Assembly (NCBI RefSeq): GCF_020085105.1
Contig: NC_058063.1
Location: forward strand, 16,539,262 to 16,603,261
DNA: 64,000 nucleotides
Direction: 5' to 3'
DNA from: Siniperca chuatsi
Taxonomy: Eukaryota; Chordata; Actinopteri; Centrarchiformes; Sinipercidae
Under the pieces are notes generated by a model. It was given only the letters and a program-made list of their open reading frames with translations, was not told where the DNA came from and searched no databases. Shown here piece after piece: positions 10,608 through 22,314 of this stretch (its first letter is position 1; the number at the start of each line of letters is the position of its first letter). A program made the translations under genes and the position numbers.

Positions 10608-13600
10608 AATAAATACTCTGACAGCACTGCAGAGCAGGAGGTTGATGTTTTTTTAGATAAAACATATAAATCATGTTAAACCCAACTAGGGAAGAGTGGG
10701 CTACTTGACTTATGGATGGGTGAGACATTTAAATCATTAGTTGGGAACCAGGATTTAGCGATCGAGCTGTAGTAACTTCCTAATAATTTTTGTCAGTTTT
10801 GAGTATCAGTGTGATTGGTGTTTTACCAATACAGGGTAAACAATTAGTATACATTTGAGAAATGATTGATGACGACATCAAATTTAAATTATGAATAATT
10901 CCAAAGGGAGATCAAATTGTAATTCTATTAGAGAGAGGTTGAAGACATTCAATATGAACAGGATATCATAAAACATGATAATAATCATGTGATCAATAAT
11001 CTGAAATCATCTATAACTATTTATTTTACACATTTTGTTTTCCTCATTAGTTGATTCTTGATTGAAGAGTTTTTGCATTTTGTTTTGAGTGATTCAACAA
11101 GTAAACAGCTGTGTGTTGTGTGTTGATAAGTTCTTTCAGTCTCTCTTTTGTTGTGCCAGCTACAATAAATTCACAGACCATGAATTATAATTCCTTAGGT
11201 TAATCAAAATCAATTCTATGTGCGAAAGGACATTTATTATGATATTGTGATAACTTCTGTATTTTTTGAAAGATTTATTTTATGCTTTCCATGACTTTGA
11301 GATGCTGAAAGATGCTTTTCAGTTTTTTCCATTAATGAGAAATGGATCTTTGTTATTAAAGTTATTGATTGTGTAATAAGTTATGTAACAATTAAACAGC
11401 TGTGTGCTTATAAGTGTTTTCCAGTCTCTGTTTTGTTGTGCTACAATAAATTCAAAACAGCATTTCATATATTAAAAATTTCCAATGACCCGATAGAGTT
11501 TCAATTAGAATTTCTAAGGTTTCCAAAGATTGCAACCTGTTCTTCAATATTGAGAACACACGGTAAACTCAACCACACGGGTCACAAGTGCATGTATGGA
11601 GTACCCAACTGTCGCTCACTTCAATTAATGTCATGTTAGTCTGGTTATGCAGCCTGTTAATAGTGTCCAGTTCAATATGACTGTTGCCATTAAAAAACTA
11701 ATCAAAATAACATTCTTTTCAACCTGTACCTTCCCAGCCACAGTCACCATCCTAAACAACTATGAAAAGGTGCAGCCATCACCCTCCTGACAGATTCTTC
11801 AATCTAAATCCCAGACAAAACTTCAATCAGAATTTCAAAGATTACAAGAAAAGAAAGCAAGCAGCTGTAGTTCTTGAAGGTTGGCTGTATGTCGAACTAG
11901 ATTACCATAAACACTAAAGAGCTGTCAGTTTGCTAAAGTAAAATAGACAAATGCTATTATCAATGGAATAGAGATGTCAATGGTCACATGTGGTGGAGAG
12001 AGAGATGAAGTTCTTATTAGATTAACTGCAATGCAAAGCTAAGGAAATGTCACATAAATCAAGAACAACGGACAATGTGCCTAATTTCAGACTTTTTTTT
12101 CAATTGATGTGGAAAATTTCTCTGTGTCCCTGAACAATTTCTGTAACAAGAAAAGCACAAAAAACTGCTACTTTTCTGGAAGACATTGTAAAACATATTT
12201 CATGTTTTTTCTTTGTTATTTCTCATCATAATTAATTACATTTATTTCTTATAATGTCCCTGTCTTATGTTATACAGTCATTTTGGAGCTGCTTTGTATG
12301 TGCAGAAGTGTGTCTGTCATTTTCCTGTTTGCATATTTCAGTATAGTTGTTGTAAAACACAAGTGCAATGCAAATGATGGACTTTACAATGAAATTTCAT
12401 ATTAAGAGTTTAGAAGATTTTTTTTATTGTTTATCTTTGGGTGGAAGTGATTGAAGGTAAGAATGAAAATAGCATAGCCTACCTTTTATTAAAGAAATTC
12501 TCACTTTTCACTCCTGCAGGGTAGTCGCATATGCGGGCTAAATGCAGTCCACATGTCGTCTATCACAGGAATCTGCATTTTCAAGATTTCCATTTTTAAT
12601 TAATTTGATCACAGAGCAAGTTTTGTCACCAAACTATAGGGTGTTTCTATTATTTTGTCCACCACATTTACAGTAGGGTGGGTTCAGCAAAAGTGGGCCA
12701 GTTTTTGGCAAATACACTGGGGCACCACTATAACAAATATTCACTCACTTCATTCATGTTTTTATGAAATAATACAACCCTTCTTAACATGTTCATGTAA
12801 AGTTTTGAAGAGAACTGATTATTGTTTGAAAGTTATAGACTCTCAAACCCAACAATACCCACCATTTTTTCCACTTCTTTCTCCAAATTACATGGATGTT
12901 TTACGTGTAGGCTAGTGTAATATGGATGTAGCTCAAATGATACTATATGTTGTAGTTAATATCAGTGTTGGGGAAGCTACTTTGAAAGCATACTTAGAAA
13001 AAGTAGTTCAAACTACTTTATTACAAAAAAAGAATAATGAACATGTGCTATGAACTTATAACAAAATAGGCCTATAATACAAAAAAGTCACATGCCAGCA
13101 AAAAAAAATGCCACTCAGTTGATTTTATTGCAAAAAGTGCCCACTTATTCATAAGTCATGCATAAAACAAAAAATAAAATACCCCACTGTTCATGGGAAA
13201 GTACAAGGGTAAAATGGTAATGGTAAAATAAAATAAAAATAATTCCTTTTATGGCCTAAAACAGTTTGTAGTTTCAGTAGTTAACTACACATAAATGGCA
13301 AAAAAAGAAGTAATTTAACTATGTTAAATGTTTCTGATATTAGCTTAAACCATTCTTAAACTGTTAGTTGTGCTCACCTTTCTTTTGAAAGAAATGAGTC
13401 AAAAGCTGTTTTCCCTCCCACTGTTTGCTTTCTTTCTCTTTCCTTTCTTTCTTGGTACCTTGATTTCCCTTTCTTGGAGAAAGATATGATTTACTAATTG
13501 CAGTGATGGCTGAAGAAAGACGATCATCTTTTGGAGCTATTTCACAGCTGTGAATGAAAACGTTGCTAACTGCAATGTGTGTATCAAAGCCGGGTCTCAC

Positions 13601-14932
13601 AGGTGGCAGGTAGAAATTCTACCACTCCGATAACCTTACAATTATTGCTAACCTTTGGCAAATCATTTAGTGGTCATGAAAATGTATTCAGATTTAGTAT
13701 ATTGATGATGCATTCAGCTCATAAATCATGACACACTGCTCTCCCCTACATGACAATACATAAGCCGCTTTTCATAATAAAAAGTATTGGTATTGGTATT
13801 GATATTGATGATTCTGACCATGTATTACTTGGTATCGGATCGAAACCAAATTGTGGGTATCCCCCACCCCTAGTGTTTAGAGACAAATCCCAGGGGCAGA
13901 TTAAAACATTTTGCACCTATTGTAAGCAGTGACAGGGGCCTCAGAGAGCCTCCATTATTTTTGTCCATACAAAGTTCAGTCCCCTAACCGATTTATTTAG
14001 CCAATTTTATTTTACTGCTGACACTAATTACTTAGAAATAAAAAATTGCAAACAAAAACAAACTTTTCATTCCAAGCTTTTTGGGGGCCCTCCCCCATTG
14101 GGGCCCTGGGTAGTCAGGTAGTCCCCCCACTAAGACGCCCCTGAACATTGGTGAGGTGAGGTGCCTGTGCAGAGCCCACAGGATACTAAAAGACAATACC
14201 CACCCACTAATTGTACATATGTTCTGTGTGTGTAGTGAAAACACTCTCCAAAACAGTTTCAACAAAAACTGAAAATAAACCTTCATGAATGTAGGATTTA
14301 TTGCAGGATTTTTGTATTAGACTACATTCGTTTTGTATTAGACTGCTAAAACTAGTGTACCTAGCACTTTTTATGCTACTTTATACTTCTACTGCACTAC
14401 ATTTTGGAGGCAAATATTGTAATTTTTACTACACTACATGTTAGCTACTTGTTACTTTGCAGAGATTATAAAATATAAATCAACTAATAAATCATTAACG
14501 TTATATATTATCATAGGTTAAGCTACCCAGAAGTATATGTGATTAATAGCACCACCTTTACCAGCTGTAACGTTAAAGTGATGCAAACATTAATGCATCA
14601 CTAACAATAATCCTGTAATATATATGATTTTGAAATGGGCCATTCTGCATAATGAGAACTTTTGGTACTTTAAGTTGGCCTATATGATTCTTTAATACTT
14701 TTGTACTTTTACTTAAGTGAGATTTTGAATGCAGACTTTTACTTTTAGTAGGCTACTTCTTCCACCACTGGCTAAAAGTAACTATAAAGTAGCCATAAAC
14801 TGGCAACTGTGATGCGTGTCAAGGAACACAAAGTAGGCTAAGTTGTTTACCTTGACGACATTGGAGGCTCTACAAAGCCCCGTCTCAGTAGGCAGAAGCA
14901 TGCCTAAGAACCCTTCCCCAAGTCTCTTAAGA
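10608..14932. other. Intergenic spacer, no gene recognised
   Basis: The spacer is AT-rich. Two related pieces at about 11095-11170 and 11390-11455 share AAACAGCTGTGTG and CTACAATAAATTCA, suggesting a duplicated GIMAP 3' end. The stretch near 11750-11850 (ATGAAAAGGTGCAGC) echoes 7672-7700. From 14380 to 14770 lies the teleost 'ACTTTTACTTAAGT' repeat. Short open frames here have no recognisable motif. Confidence 0.5.
14380..14770. repeat. Teleost 'ACTTAAGTAAAAGTA' dispersed repeat
   Basis: The stretch is dominated by GGTACTTTAAG, TTTTGTACTTTTACTTAAGT and CATAATGAGAACTTTTGG. Related pieces occur at about 5200-5310, 8380-8870, 22850-23190, 36740-37085 and 55080-55195. It is a common non-coding fish repeat. 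Family assignment is from memory. Confidence 0.5.
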
Positions 14933-14944
14933 GAAAGTGAAACT
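14933..14944 (+). promoter_or_regulatory. ISRE-like element of finTRIM A
   Basis: GAAAGTGAAACT fits the interferon-stimulated response element core GAAANNGAAAC exactly. It ends 38 bases before the ATG at 14983. Many fish TRIM genes are interferon- or virus-inducible, so a functional site is plausible. No start-site mapping is possible here. Confidence 0.6.
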
Positions 14945-14982
14945 TAAAAGTGTTCTTCTCTGCATGTGTGAAACTCATCAAC

Positions 14983-17900
14983 ATGGCGGAGCAGGAGCGC
15001 AGCGTGGATTTGGACCAGAATCAGTTTTGCTGTTCAGTATGTCTGGACCTGTTAAAAGAGCCAGTCACCATTCCCTGTGGACACAGTTACTGTAAAAGCT
15101 GTATTGAGGGATGCTGGGACCAGAGAGAGGAGAAGGGAACGTACAGCTGCCCTCAGTGCAGGGAGACCTTCAGTCCCAGGCCTGTTCTGAGGAGGAACAA
15201 CATGCTGGCTGAGGTGATGGCGGGAAACACTAGTGGTGTGGTAGAAACAGTATAGGGGTTGTGATAGTGTATAGAGAGTTACTTTTAGCCACTTATTCCA
15301 CAGTTATTAAAAGACAAATAGGCTTATATGTAGAGTTTAACTATAACATCTTGAAATTATCATTTTTATCTATCAAAATACTCAACTCTTTTTAATACTA
15401 TGGTGTCACTATTTTTGAATACACCTGTCAAAATACAGGATGTTACAACATGTATGAAGTGGCAATATAACTGAAATTCATAATTAGATCACTGATTAAA
15501 CGTTTTAATGCGACACCATGTGGCCATAAGCACTTAACATTTTGGTTAATAACACCTGAAATGTGTAGAGGCATATCCTACCTTTTTTCATAGCCACGTC
15601 TATTTCTATACAAACATTTTTAAACCACCATACCTACAAATTGTATTCAATCTCTATCAAATAATGTATTTGTGTGCTTGTTTTTTACATGTCATAAAGT
15701 TTTCCTGTAATTGGTGGTCCTGCAAAATATGAGGGTATTCCACCTGTAGGGCTGACTACAGTCACATGATACATTTAAATGGCTGTGAGTGGTCATGAGT
15801 CACTTGAAATTTGCACAGATATCCTTGTGCACAGCCTTGGTAGACGTGTACTCTGTGAATTCTGTTCTCATTCTACTTTTGTCCTGTGTGTCATATAATC
15901 TACAGTCTTTCTCACGACCTTCCTTTTTATCATCCCAGGTTGTTGAGATGTTAAAGAGAACAAGCACCCAGCAGGCTGCTCCCCCTGCTGCTGTGGCCTG
16001 TGCCGGCCCGGAAGATGTCGCCTGTGATTTCTGCTGTGGGAAACGAAACAAAGCCACGACGTCTTGCCTGACGTGTTTGGCATCTTACTGTCCAGCTCAC
16101 CTCGAGCCTCACTACAGTGTTCCGGTGTTGAAGAAGCACCAGCTGGTCTCGGCTACAATCCCCCTACAGGAAAAGATGTGTACAAAGCACAACAAGCTGA
16201 TGGAGGTCTACTGCCAGACAGACAAGAAGTGTATCTGCTATCTGTGCATTATAGATGAGCATAAAAGCCACCGTACAGTGTCAGCTGCAGCAGAGAGGGC
16301 TGAGAAAGAGGTAGAAACAAAAACACGGAAGAAATACTGAACGTGAAAAATAAATGTTTGTTACTTTAGAATTTTAGTCAAATCTTTATTACCAGTTGTA
16401 CTCAGTAGATCTGATGTGGTTGTAATAATCAAAAATGTAGTTTGTGTTAATGAAAGCACTAGAAATTAGTAATTTGCTTAAATTACCAACATTTTCTTTC
16501 AGGAACAGCTGATTGAGAAGCAAATGGAAGTCCAGGAGAGATTCCAGGAGAGAGAAAAGGAGCTGGATGAGCTGGTCCAGGCTCTGAAGGATTTCAAGGT
16601 ATGGACATTAAGTATTTGATCCTGTGTCTGTATTCCCCACTGACTATAGAAGAAATCTTGTCCAGGTTTTTTTTATCTGGTAAGTTGAGCTTATTAAGTG
16701 GTAGAAAAGGTTTCAATCGTAGTCATCTGGACACTGTTTAACTGATTCTGAAAACAGTGTCCAGGTGACTAAGATTTAAACCTTTTCTACGATGGAACAT
16801 TCCTGGACGAATGAGGGACTACGCCATCTCAAGTGGTATTACTGATATAAATAAAACCTTTTGCAGCATCATAAAAGTTTAATAACTTGACACTGAGGCC
16901 AGTCAATCACTCTGAGAGTGACAGCAGGCTCTAATCTGTGTTTTCAGTTTTGATACTGAGGCTACCTTTTTGTATATACTGGTATATGGACTGGGCCTTT
17001 AATTTTCTGAAGTAATTACCCTAATAACCACTACAGATGCATGCGTTTACTTGTTGATTCAATTTGTCATGACAATGTATTAGGGGCCCACTGAAAGTTC
17101 ATATGTACGGAATCCAGATTTTTGTGCTACACCACTGGCTATTATTAATTTTTGTCTGAGAGACTACTGACTTGCTGAGATATCGCCATCCAGAGCATCC
17201 ATAAAATCAACCAATGCCTATGCATAATATCATCATGTTTGAGTAACTAATACCACATTGTGTAAAAAAAATCTGTGGCATTTTGCCACAGAGAGTGCAT
17301 TTCAAAACAACAAAGCTTGATGTTTTTCTGTGTATGAACAGAGTTGTAGCCAGACTGCAGTGGAGACCAGTGATGAGATCTTTGATGAGCTGATCTCCTC
17401 CATAAAGAAAAAACACACTTTGGTGAAGGAGCTGATCAAAGCCCGGGAGAGGACTGCAGTCGCTCAGGCTGAAGAGCTGCAGCTGCAGATGGAGGAGGAG
17501 ATCACCAAGCTGAGGAGGAGAGACACCGAACTGGAACAGCTTTCTCATGTGGACGACCACATCCTTTTCATTCAGGTACCAGACACTTTTCAGTGTGGCA
17601 GCTTTTTCTATCTATCTTTTTTTTTTGTATTTCTATCACTTTGTATATTTTTTATGTTATATCAGTTCCACATGACTGAATAATCAGTGCCATACAGCCA
17701 AAGCACTCACCGTCTGTAACATCAGAAGCTTAAATATGTGACATCTGCAAGCCAAATTTCACAGTGCAACACATGATGACCATATTGGAAAATCAAGTTT
17801 GATTTTGTCCAAGCTTAACTGAAAGTTAACTGGTGGTTATTCTCTGGACCACAAAGTTGGACAAATGTATACAAAGTTTTGGTTGACTAGTCACATTGTT

Positions 17901-18951
17901 TTTTTTATGGAATTGACATCAACTAGATTTTATGTGTTTTTACATACAGTAAATATTATACTTGTAACTATTTGTTTTCTGGTCTCTGGCTTGTTGAATT
18001 CCCTCCAGACTTTCCAGTCCCTCTCCACCTCCTGTGAATCTCCAGACTTGCCTTCAGGTCGCGTTGTTCGTCCCCAAAGTTGGTTCAAAACTGTGACTGA
18101 CTGCTTGTCCAAGCTGAGGGCTGACATAGAGAGCCTCCTGCAGGTGACGGGGCCCAGGATCTCTGCCACAGGTACCTGATGATAAAAAATTTAAAAAAAT
18201 CCAGAATTCAAGTCCAGTGGTATTTAGGATTTTTTTTTTTTTTGTTAGTGTCTACTATAGATGTTGTGCTGCCACCTGTGCCAAAGACCAGAGAAGAGTT
18301 TTTAAGCTGTGAGTAAAACATTTAATTCTCTGCAGTTCCAAAATATGACAGTGAATTAATAATGAACTGAATAGCAAAAATTTTATGTTAATTATATATA
18401 TTTTTTCCTGCTTTGTTCTTCCATCAGATTGCTGTCCTCTAACACTGGATGAGAACTCAGTCCACAGATACTTGTCCCTTTCACATGAATTCCGGCGGGT
18501 GAAGAGTGAATACTACGAAAGATGTTATTCTGCTCACTCAGACAGGTTTATGAATGTCAGGCAGGTGTTGTGCAGAGAGGGTTTGTCAGAGCGTTGTTAC
18601 TGGGAGGTGAGTGGCAGTGGTTGTACTTGGTCAGTGGCAGTGTCATACAAAGACATCAGCAGATCATCGTCACATGACTCAGAGTATGGAAAGAATAACA
18701 AGTCGTGGCGTTTAGAGTGCTCCCCAGATGGTTACTCTTTCCAACACAACAACGGAAGAACAACAGTATCAGGCCCTCAATCCTCCAGGATCGGAGTGTT
18801 CCTGGATTATAAGGCAGGTACTCTGTCCTTTTATAGCATCTCTGACACGATGACTCTGCTCCACAAAGCACACGCCACCTTCACCCAGCCTCTCTATCCT
18901 GGCCTTGGGCTGAAGGGTGGTGGATATGCAGAACTGATTGACTACTTGTGA
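14983..18951 (+). CDS. finTRIM E3 ubiquitin ligase (RING, B-boxes, coiled coil, PRY-SPRY), intact
   Basis: The exons are 14983-15213, 15939-16310, 16503-16598, 17342-17575, 18009-18171, 18249-18308 and 18428-18951. All have AG/GT borders and consistent phases, giving 559 aa with stop TGA. Exon 1 (aa 1-77) is a C3HC4 RING with [15 protein letters not shown] and CPQC. Exon 2 holds two B-box zinc fingers ([24 protein letters not shown]). Exons 3 and 4 are coiled coil ([28 protein letters not shown]). The last exon is the PRY-SPRY/B30.2 domain ([45 protein letters not shown]), normally the target-binding surface. Domain order and length fit teleost finTRIMs, presumed cytoplasmic antiviral ligases. 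The start follows an ISRE-like motif. The C-terminus ([11 protein letters not shown]) differs from the sister SPRY copies (GDDDMSTSGSYAELIKLW). Confidence 0.9.
16696..16838. mobile_element. Foldback element in finTRIM A intron 3
   Basis: GTAGAAAAGGTTT (from 16701) pairs with its inverse ending at 16790. The arms are about 38 bp with a few mismatches. A tail, GGACGAATGAGGGACTACGC, follows the hairpin. The unit is bracketed by the 8-bp direct repeat AAGTGGTA (16696-16703 and 16831-16838). Relatives with much longer stems lie at 43591 and 61628. Confidence 0.65.
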
Positions 18952-19983
18952 TAAAATGTATATTGGGTTAATGTGTACCACTGTTGATCAGGCTGTAATT
19001 GGCCCTCCAGCATAACTGGATACCATATGATAGATGAGAGGATGTGATTTTACAAGAGTGAAAATGGTAAAACGAACGTTGAATCCCACGTGCCCAAATG
19101 TTAAGGTCTTGCTAAGTCAGAGTTTTGTTGTAGAGTTTTTGTGCCAATTTTCTCTGTAGCTTGTCAATGCTAACAAGAAATATTTTCTAAATAATAGCCA
19201 GTGTTTTTTTGCAGAAAATTTGTAAAGAAATATGCCTTAAGAGTATGGCATATCTGCAGTTTAGCACTTTGAGTAAGAAAACCTTCGAAAGCCTATATAA
19301 GTAGTTTCCTTATTGCTAAACAATTAAAACAACTAAGGTAAAAGGGTGTAGTGGTGTTAAACATTTTTTGTTAAATGGTTGGGATTTTTTCACTTTGGCT
19401 TCCCCAGTTGAAACAAACGTATTCTTCTTTGGGGTTTCCAGATATTTTTTTTTATTAGGCACCATGTGGGTCTGAAGGTTTGTCTGATTTAAAACACGAC
19501 ATTTGAAAATGTTTTTTAAAAAACATGTTCTTTTGAGTGTTATGGCTCTTAGTTATTATGGCCGATTGCTTTCACTTGTTCATTTGGATTGCCAACTGGA
19601 ATACTTCTTTGCATAAAAACGCTGCTCAGAAATGGTGACACTTCCTGTCATATAGAGTGGACATTTTCTGTTATTTACATTCTCCACCACATTGGATCAT
19701 TTATATGCAGAAGAGTATGTTTTGGTTATTTTCAGAGGAAAGAAATGAATAAATAAATACATACTCACAGCCCATTGTTTGATTGTAATTTGTCTCTTGG
19801 CAGAACATTTCTAGGCAGATGAGTCTAAACAGTCTTACGTGTATTATTTGCACACCAAATTTAATAAGTTCATCTTAGTGTATTTAGCAGTTTGTTGGTG
19901 TCTGACATCATGAAATAATTCACCCTGTTCTCTATAGGGAACTACATAGTGTCTCAGATGGCAAAACAATAATTTCAGACACT

Positions 19984-20240
19984 AGTGCTCCCCAAATGGT
20001 TACTCTTTCCAACACAACAGAAGCACACCAGTGTCAGGCCCTCAATCCTCCAGGATCGGAGTGTTCCTGGATTATAAGGCAGGTACTCTGTCCTTTTATA
20101 GCATCTCTGACACGATGACTCTGCTCCACAAAGCACACGCCACCTTCACCCAGCCTCTCTATCCTGGCCTTGGGCTGAAGGGTGATGATGATATGTCAAC
20201 TAGTGGATCTTATGCAGAACTGATCAAGTTATGGTATTAA
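19984..20240 (+). pseudogene. Orphan C-terminal half of a finTRIM SPRY exon
   Basis: The sequence begins abruptly at AGTGCTCCCCAAATGG, mid-SPRY. It encodes [20 protein letters not shown] onward to the end (GDDDMSTSGSYAELIKLWY, TAA). It resembles the SPRY of finTRIM copies B and C more than the adjacent intact gene. No upstream exons accompany it. It arose by tandem duplication or by unequal exchange between units. Confidence 0.8.
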
Positions 20241-20886
20241 AATGTATATTGGGTTAATGTGTGCCACTGTTGATCAGGCTGTAATTGGCCCTCCAGTATA
20301 ACTGGATACCATATGATAGATGAGAGGATGTGATTTTAAAAGAGTGAAAATGGTAAAACGAAAATTGAATCCCATGTGCCCAAATGTTAAGGTCCTGCTA
20401 AGTCAGATTTTTGTTGTAGAGTTTTTGTGCCAATTTTCTCTGTAGCTTGTCAATGCTAACAAGAAATGTTTTCTAAATAGTCCTGGCTCTTAGTTATTAT
20501 GGCCGATTGCTTTCACTTGTTCATTTGGATTGCCAACTGGAATACTTCTTTGCATAAAAAGGCTGCTCCGAAATGTGACACTTCCAGTCATATAGAGTGG
20601 ACATTTTCTGTTATTTACATTCTCCACCACATTGGATCATTTATATGCAGAAGAGTATGTTTTGATTATTTTCAGAGGAAAGAAATGAATACGTACATAC
20701 TCACAGCCCATTGATTGTAATTTGTCTCTTGGCAGAACATTTCTAGGCAGATGAGTCTAAACAGTCTTACGTGTATTATTTGCACATCAAATTTAATAAG
20801 TTCATCTTTTGTATCTTAGTGTATTTAGCAGTTTGTTGGTGTCTGAAATCCTGAAATAATTCACCCTGTTCTCTATAGGGAACTAC

Positions 20887-21431
20887 TGTCGTAAGGGGTG
20901 CTATATAGAGGTATGTGGACCCAAAAGCAGATGATGAGGAAGCAGTCTCAGGGAAAAGTAGCCGGATGACTACCATGTTTATTGTGGGGTGGTATGCAGG
21001 CAAGTACGGGCAGAACAGTAAGCAGACAGGTAATGAGCAGACAAAAGGCAGATAAGTACCAGCTAACATAAGTGAAAGCAGGGGAGTGAGTCCAAGGTGG
21101 GAACACAGTTCACAGGGGAGCAGCCAAAATCCAAGAATCCAAAATAGGTCCACGGGAGAACAAAAAAATCCAATACAAACTCACGGTAGATATGCTTGGC
21201 AGGAAAAACACCATGTGTACAACAATGATCTAAGAAAGAACAAAGAAAAGACCTAGACTAAATACCCTAGGGGAGGTGAGACAACGAGACACAGGTGCAA
21301 ACAATCAAGGGAGGACCTACAATCAAAACTGGAGGGAAAACACAGACAGGAAGTAATAACACAAGACACACAAAGGAAGAAGAATACAACCAAAAAATAA
21401 ACCAGGAAGTGACAACAACTAAACTACCACA
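20887..21431 (-). mobile_element. Solo LTR of a retrovirus-like (Gypsy/ERV-type) element, 545 bp
   Basis: The element has TG...CA termini (TGTCGTAAGG ... CTACCACA) and a 5-bp target repeat, ACTAC, on each side (20882-20886, 21432-21436). Read on the minus strand it has a promoter-like segment followed by an AATAAA signal near its end. The same site at 34430 and 49245 is empty, so it inserted after the units diverged. It is a fossil LTR with no internal genes. Confidence 0.75.
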
Positions 21432-22314
21432 ACTACATAGTGTCTCAGATGGCAAAACAATAGTTTCAGACACTACTCTGGTCAGTCCTTACTATTATTG
21501 ATGCTACTTTGTATTTTGAGTTGATGTGAGTCTATTAAATAGGATTTAATCATTCTTACTAGACATTCAGACGACAGTACAAACTGGAGACACACTGTAT
21601 AGTGGAGTATGCACATGGATAGTGAATGGTTTTGGACACAGCCAGTGTCTTTGTCAGGGGTCACAGTCAGCTACAGCCCAGCACTCCTGCAGCTAATGGA
21701 GATATACTGTGTTGCTCTGATGCTGCATGGTGAAGAACAGTGTCTGAAACCGTAGCAGGGTGCATGCTTGCCAACACAGGAGCGTGACATCTGCTCTTCC
21801 ATTCTCAGGTTACTCACCCTCCCTGTGCTGAGATACCCTCAGTTGACTGTTTACACCTAAAACTAATACAGTCCTGTAATAAGTCCTACCTTCATGAACA
21901 GGTGTCATCTTATTGATGTGTATGTCTGCCAGTTTGTGAATGGTTAGCACTTCAATACTCAGCCACATATCTTGTTTTAATAAGGTTAAAAAAAAAAGTT
22001 GTTTTTTTTTATTAAATTGTGTGCATTATTTTGTATTGCTTGGAGTAGGCGAGTGTCAGTGTTGTTTTCATGTTTGCTGCTTGGCCACAAAACAATTCGA
22101 ATACAATAATGTGTTTCTTCTATTTTAGGATGAACAGTTATGTAATATTGCATGGATGGCACCTCCCTGTTGAACAGTCACCATTGTGATATTTGACTTT
22201 TCCACCACTAGGGGCGCAGTTCGTCCAGCAGGATCAGATGGGCGACACTGTAAACACACTGCGCTCTTCACACCAGATAGTTGGCTTCATTCCTCTCTCC
22301 ACAAGAGCTAAACG

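Larger units (their letters stand above)
18952..21480 (+). repeat. Two tandem copies of finTRIM 3' flank
   Basis: The flank 18952-19983 (from TGTATATTGGGTTAATGTG to AATAATTTCAGACACT) repeats after the orphan SPRY at 20241-21477. The second copy lacks about 300 bp and is split by a solo LTR at 20887-21431. The same flank follows finTRIM B (33772 onward) and finTRIM C (48178 onward). Candidate AATAAA signals occur around 19745. Confidence 0.75.

Noticed and set aside
14032-14286. Minus-strand open frame of 84 codons near 14.1 kb
   Set aside because: It has a low-complexity GGGGGCCC-rich context resembling a transposon end, no known domain, and no relatives in the window.
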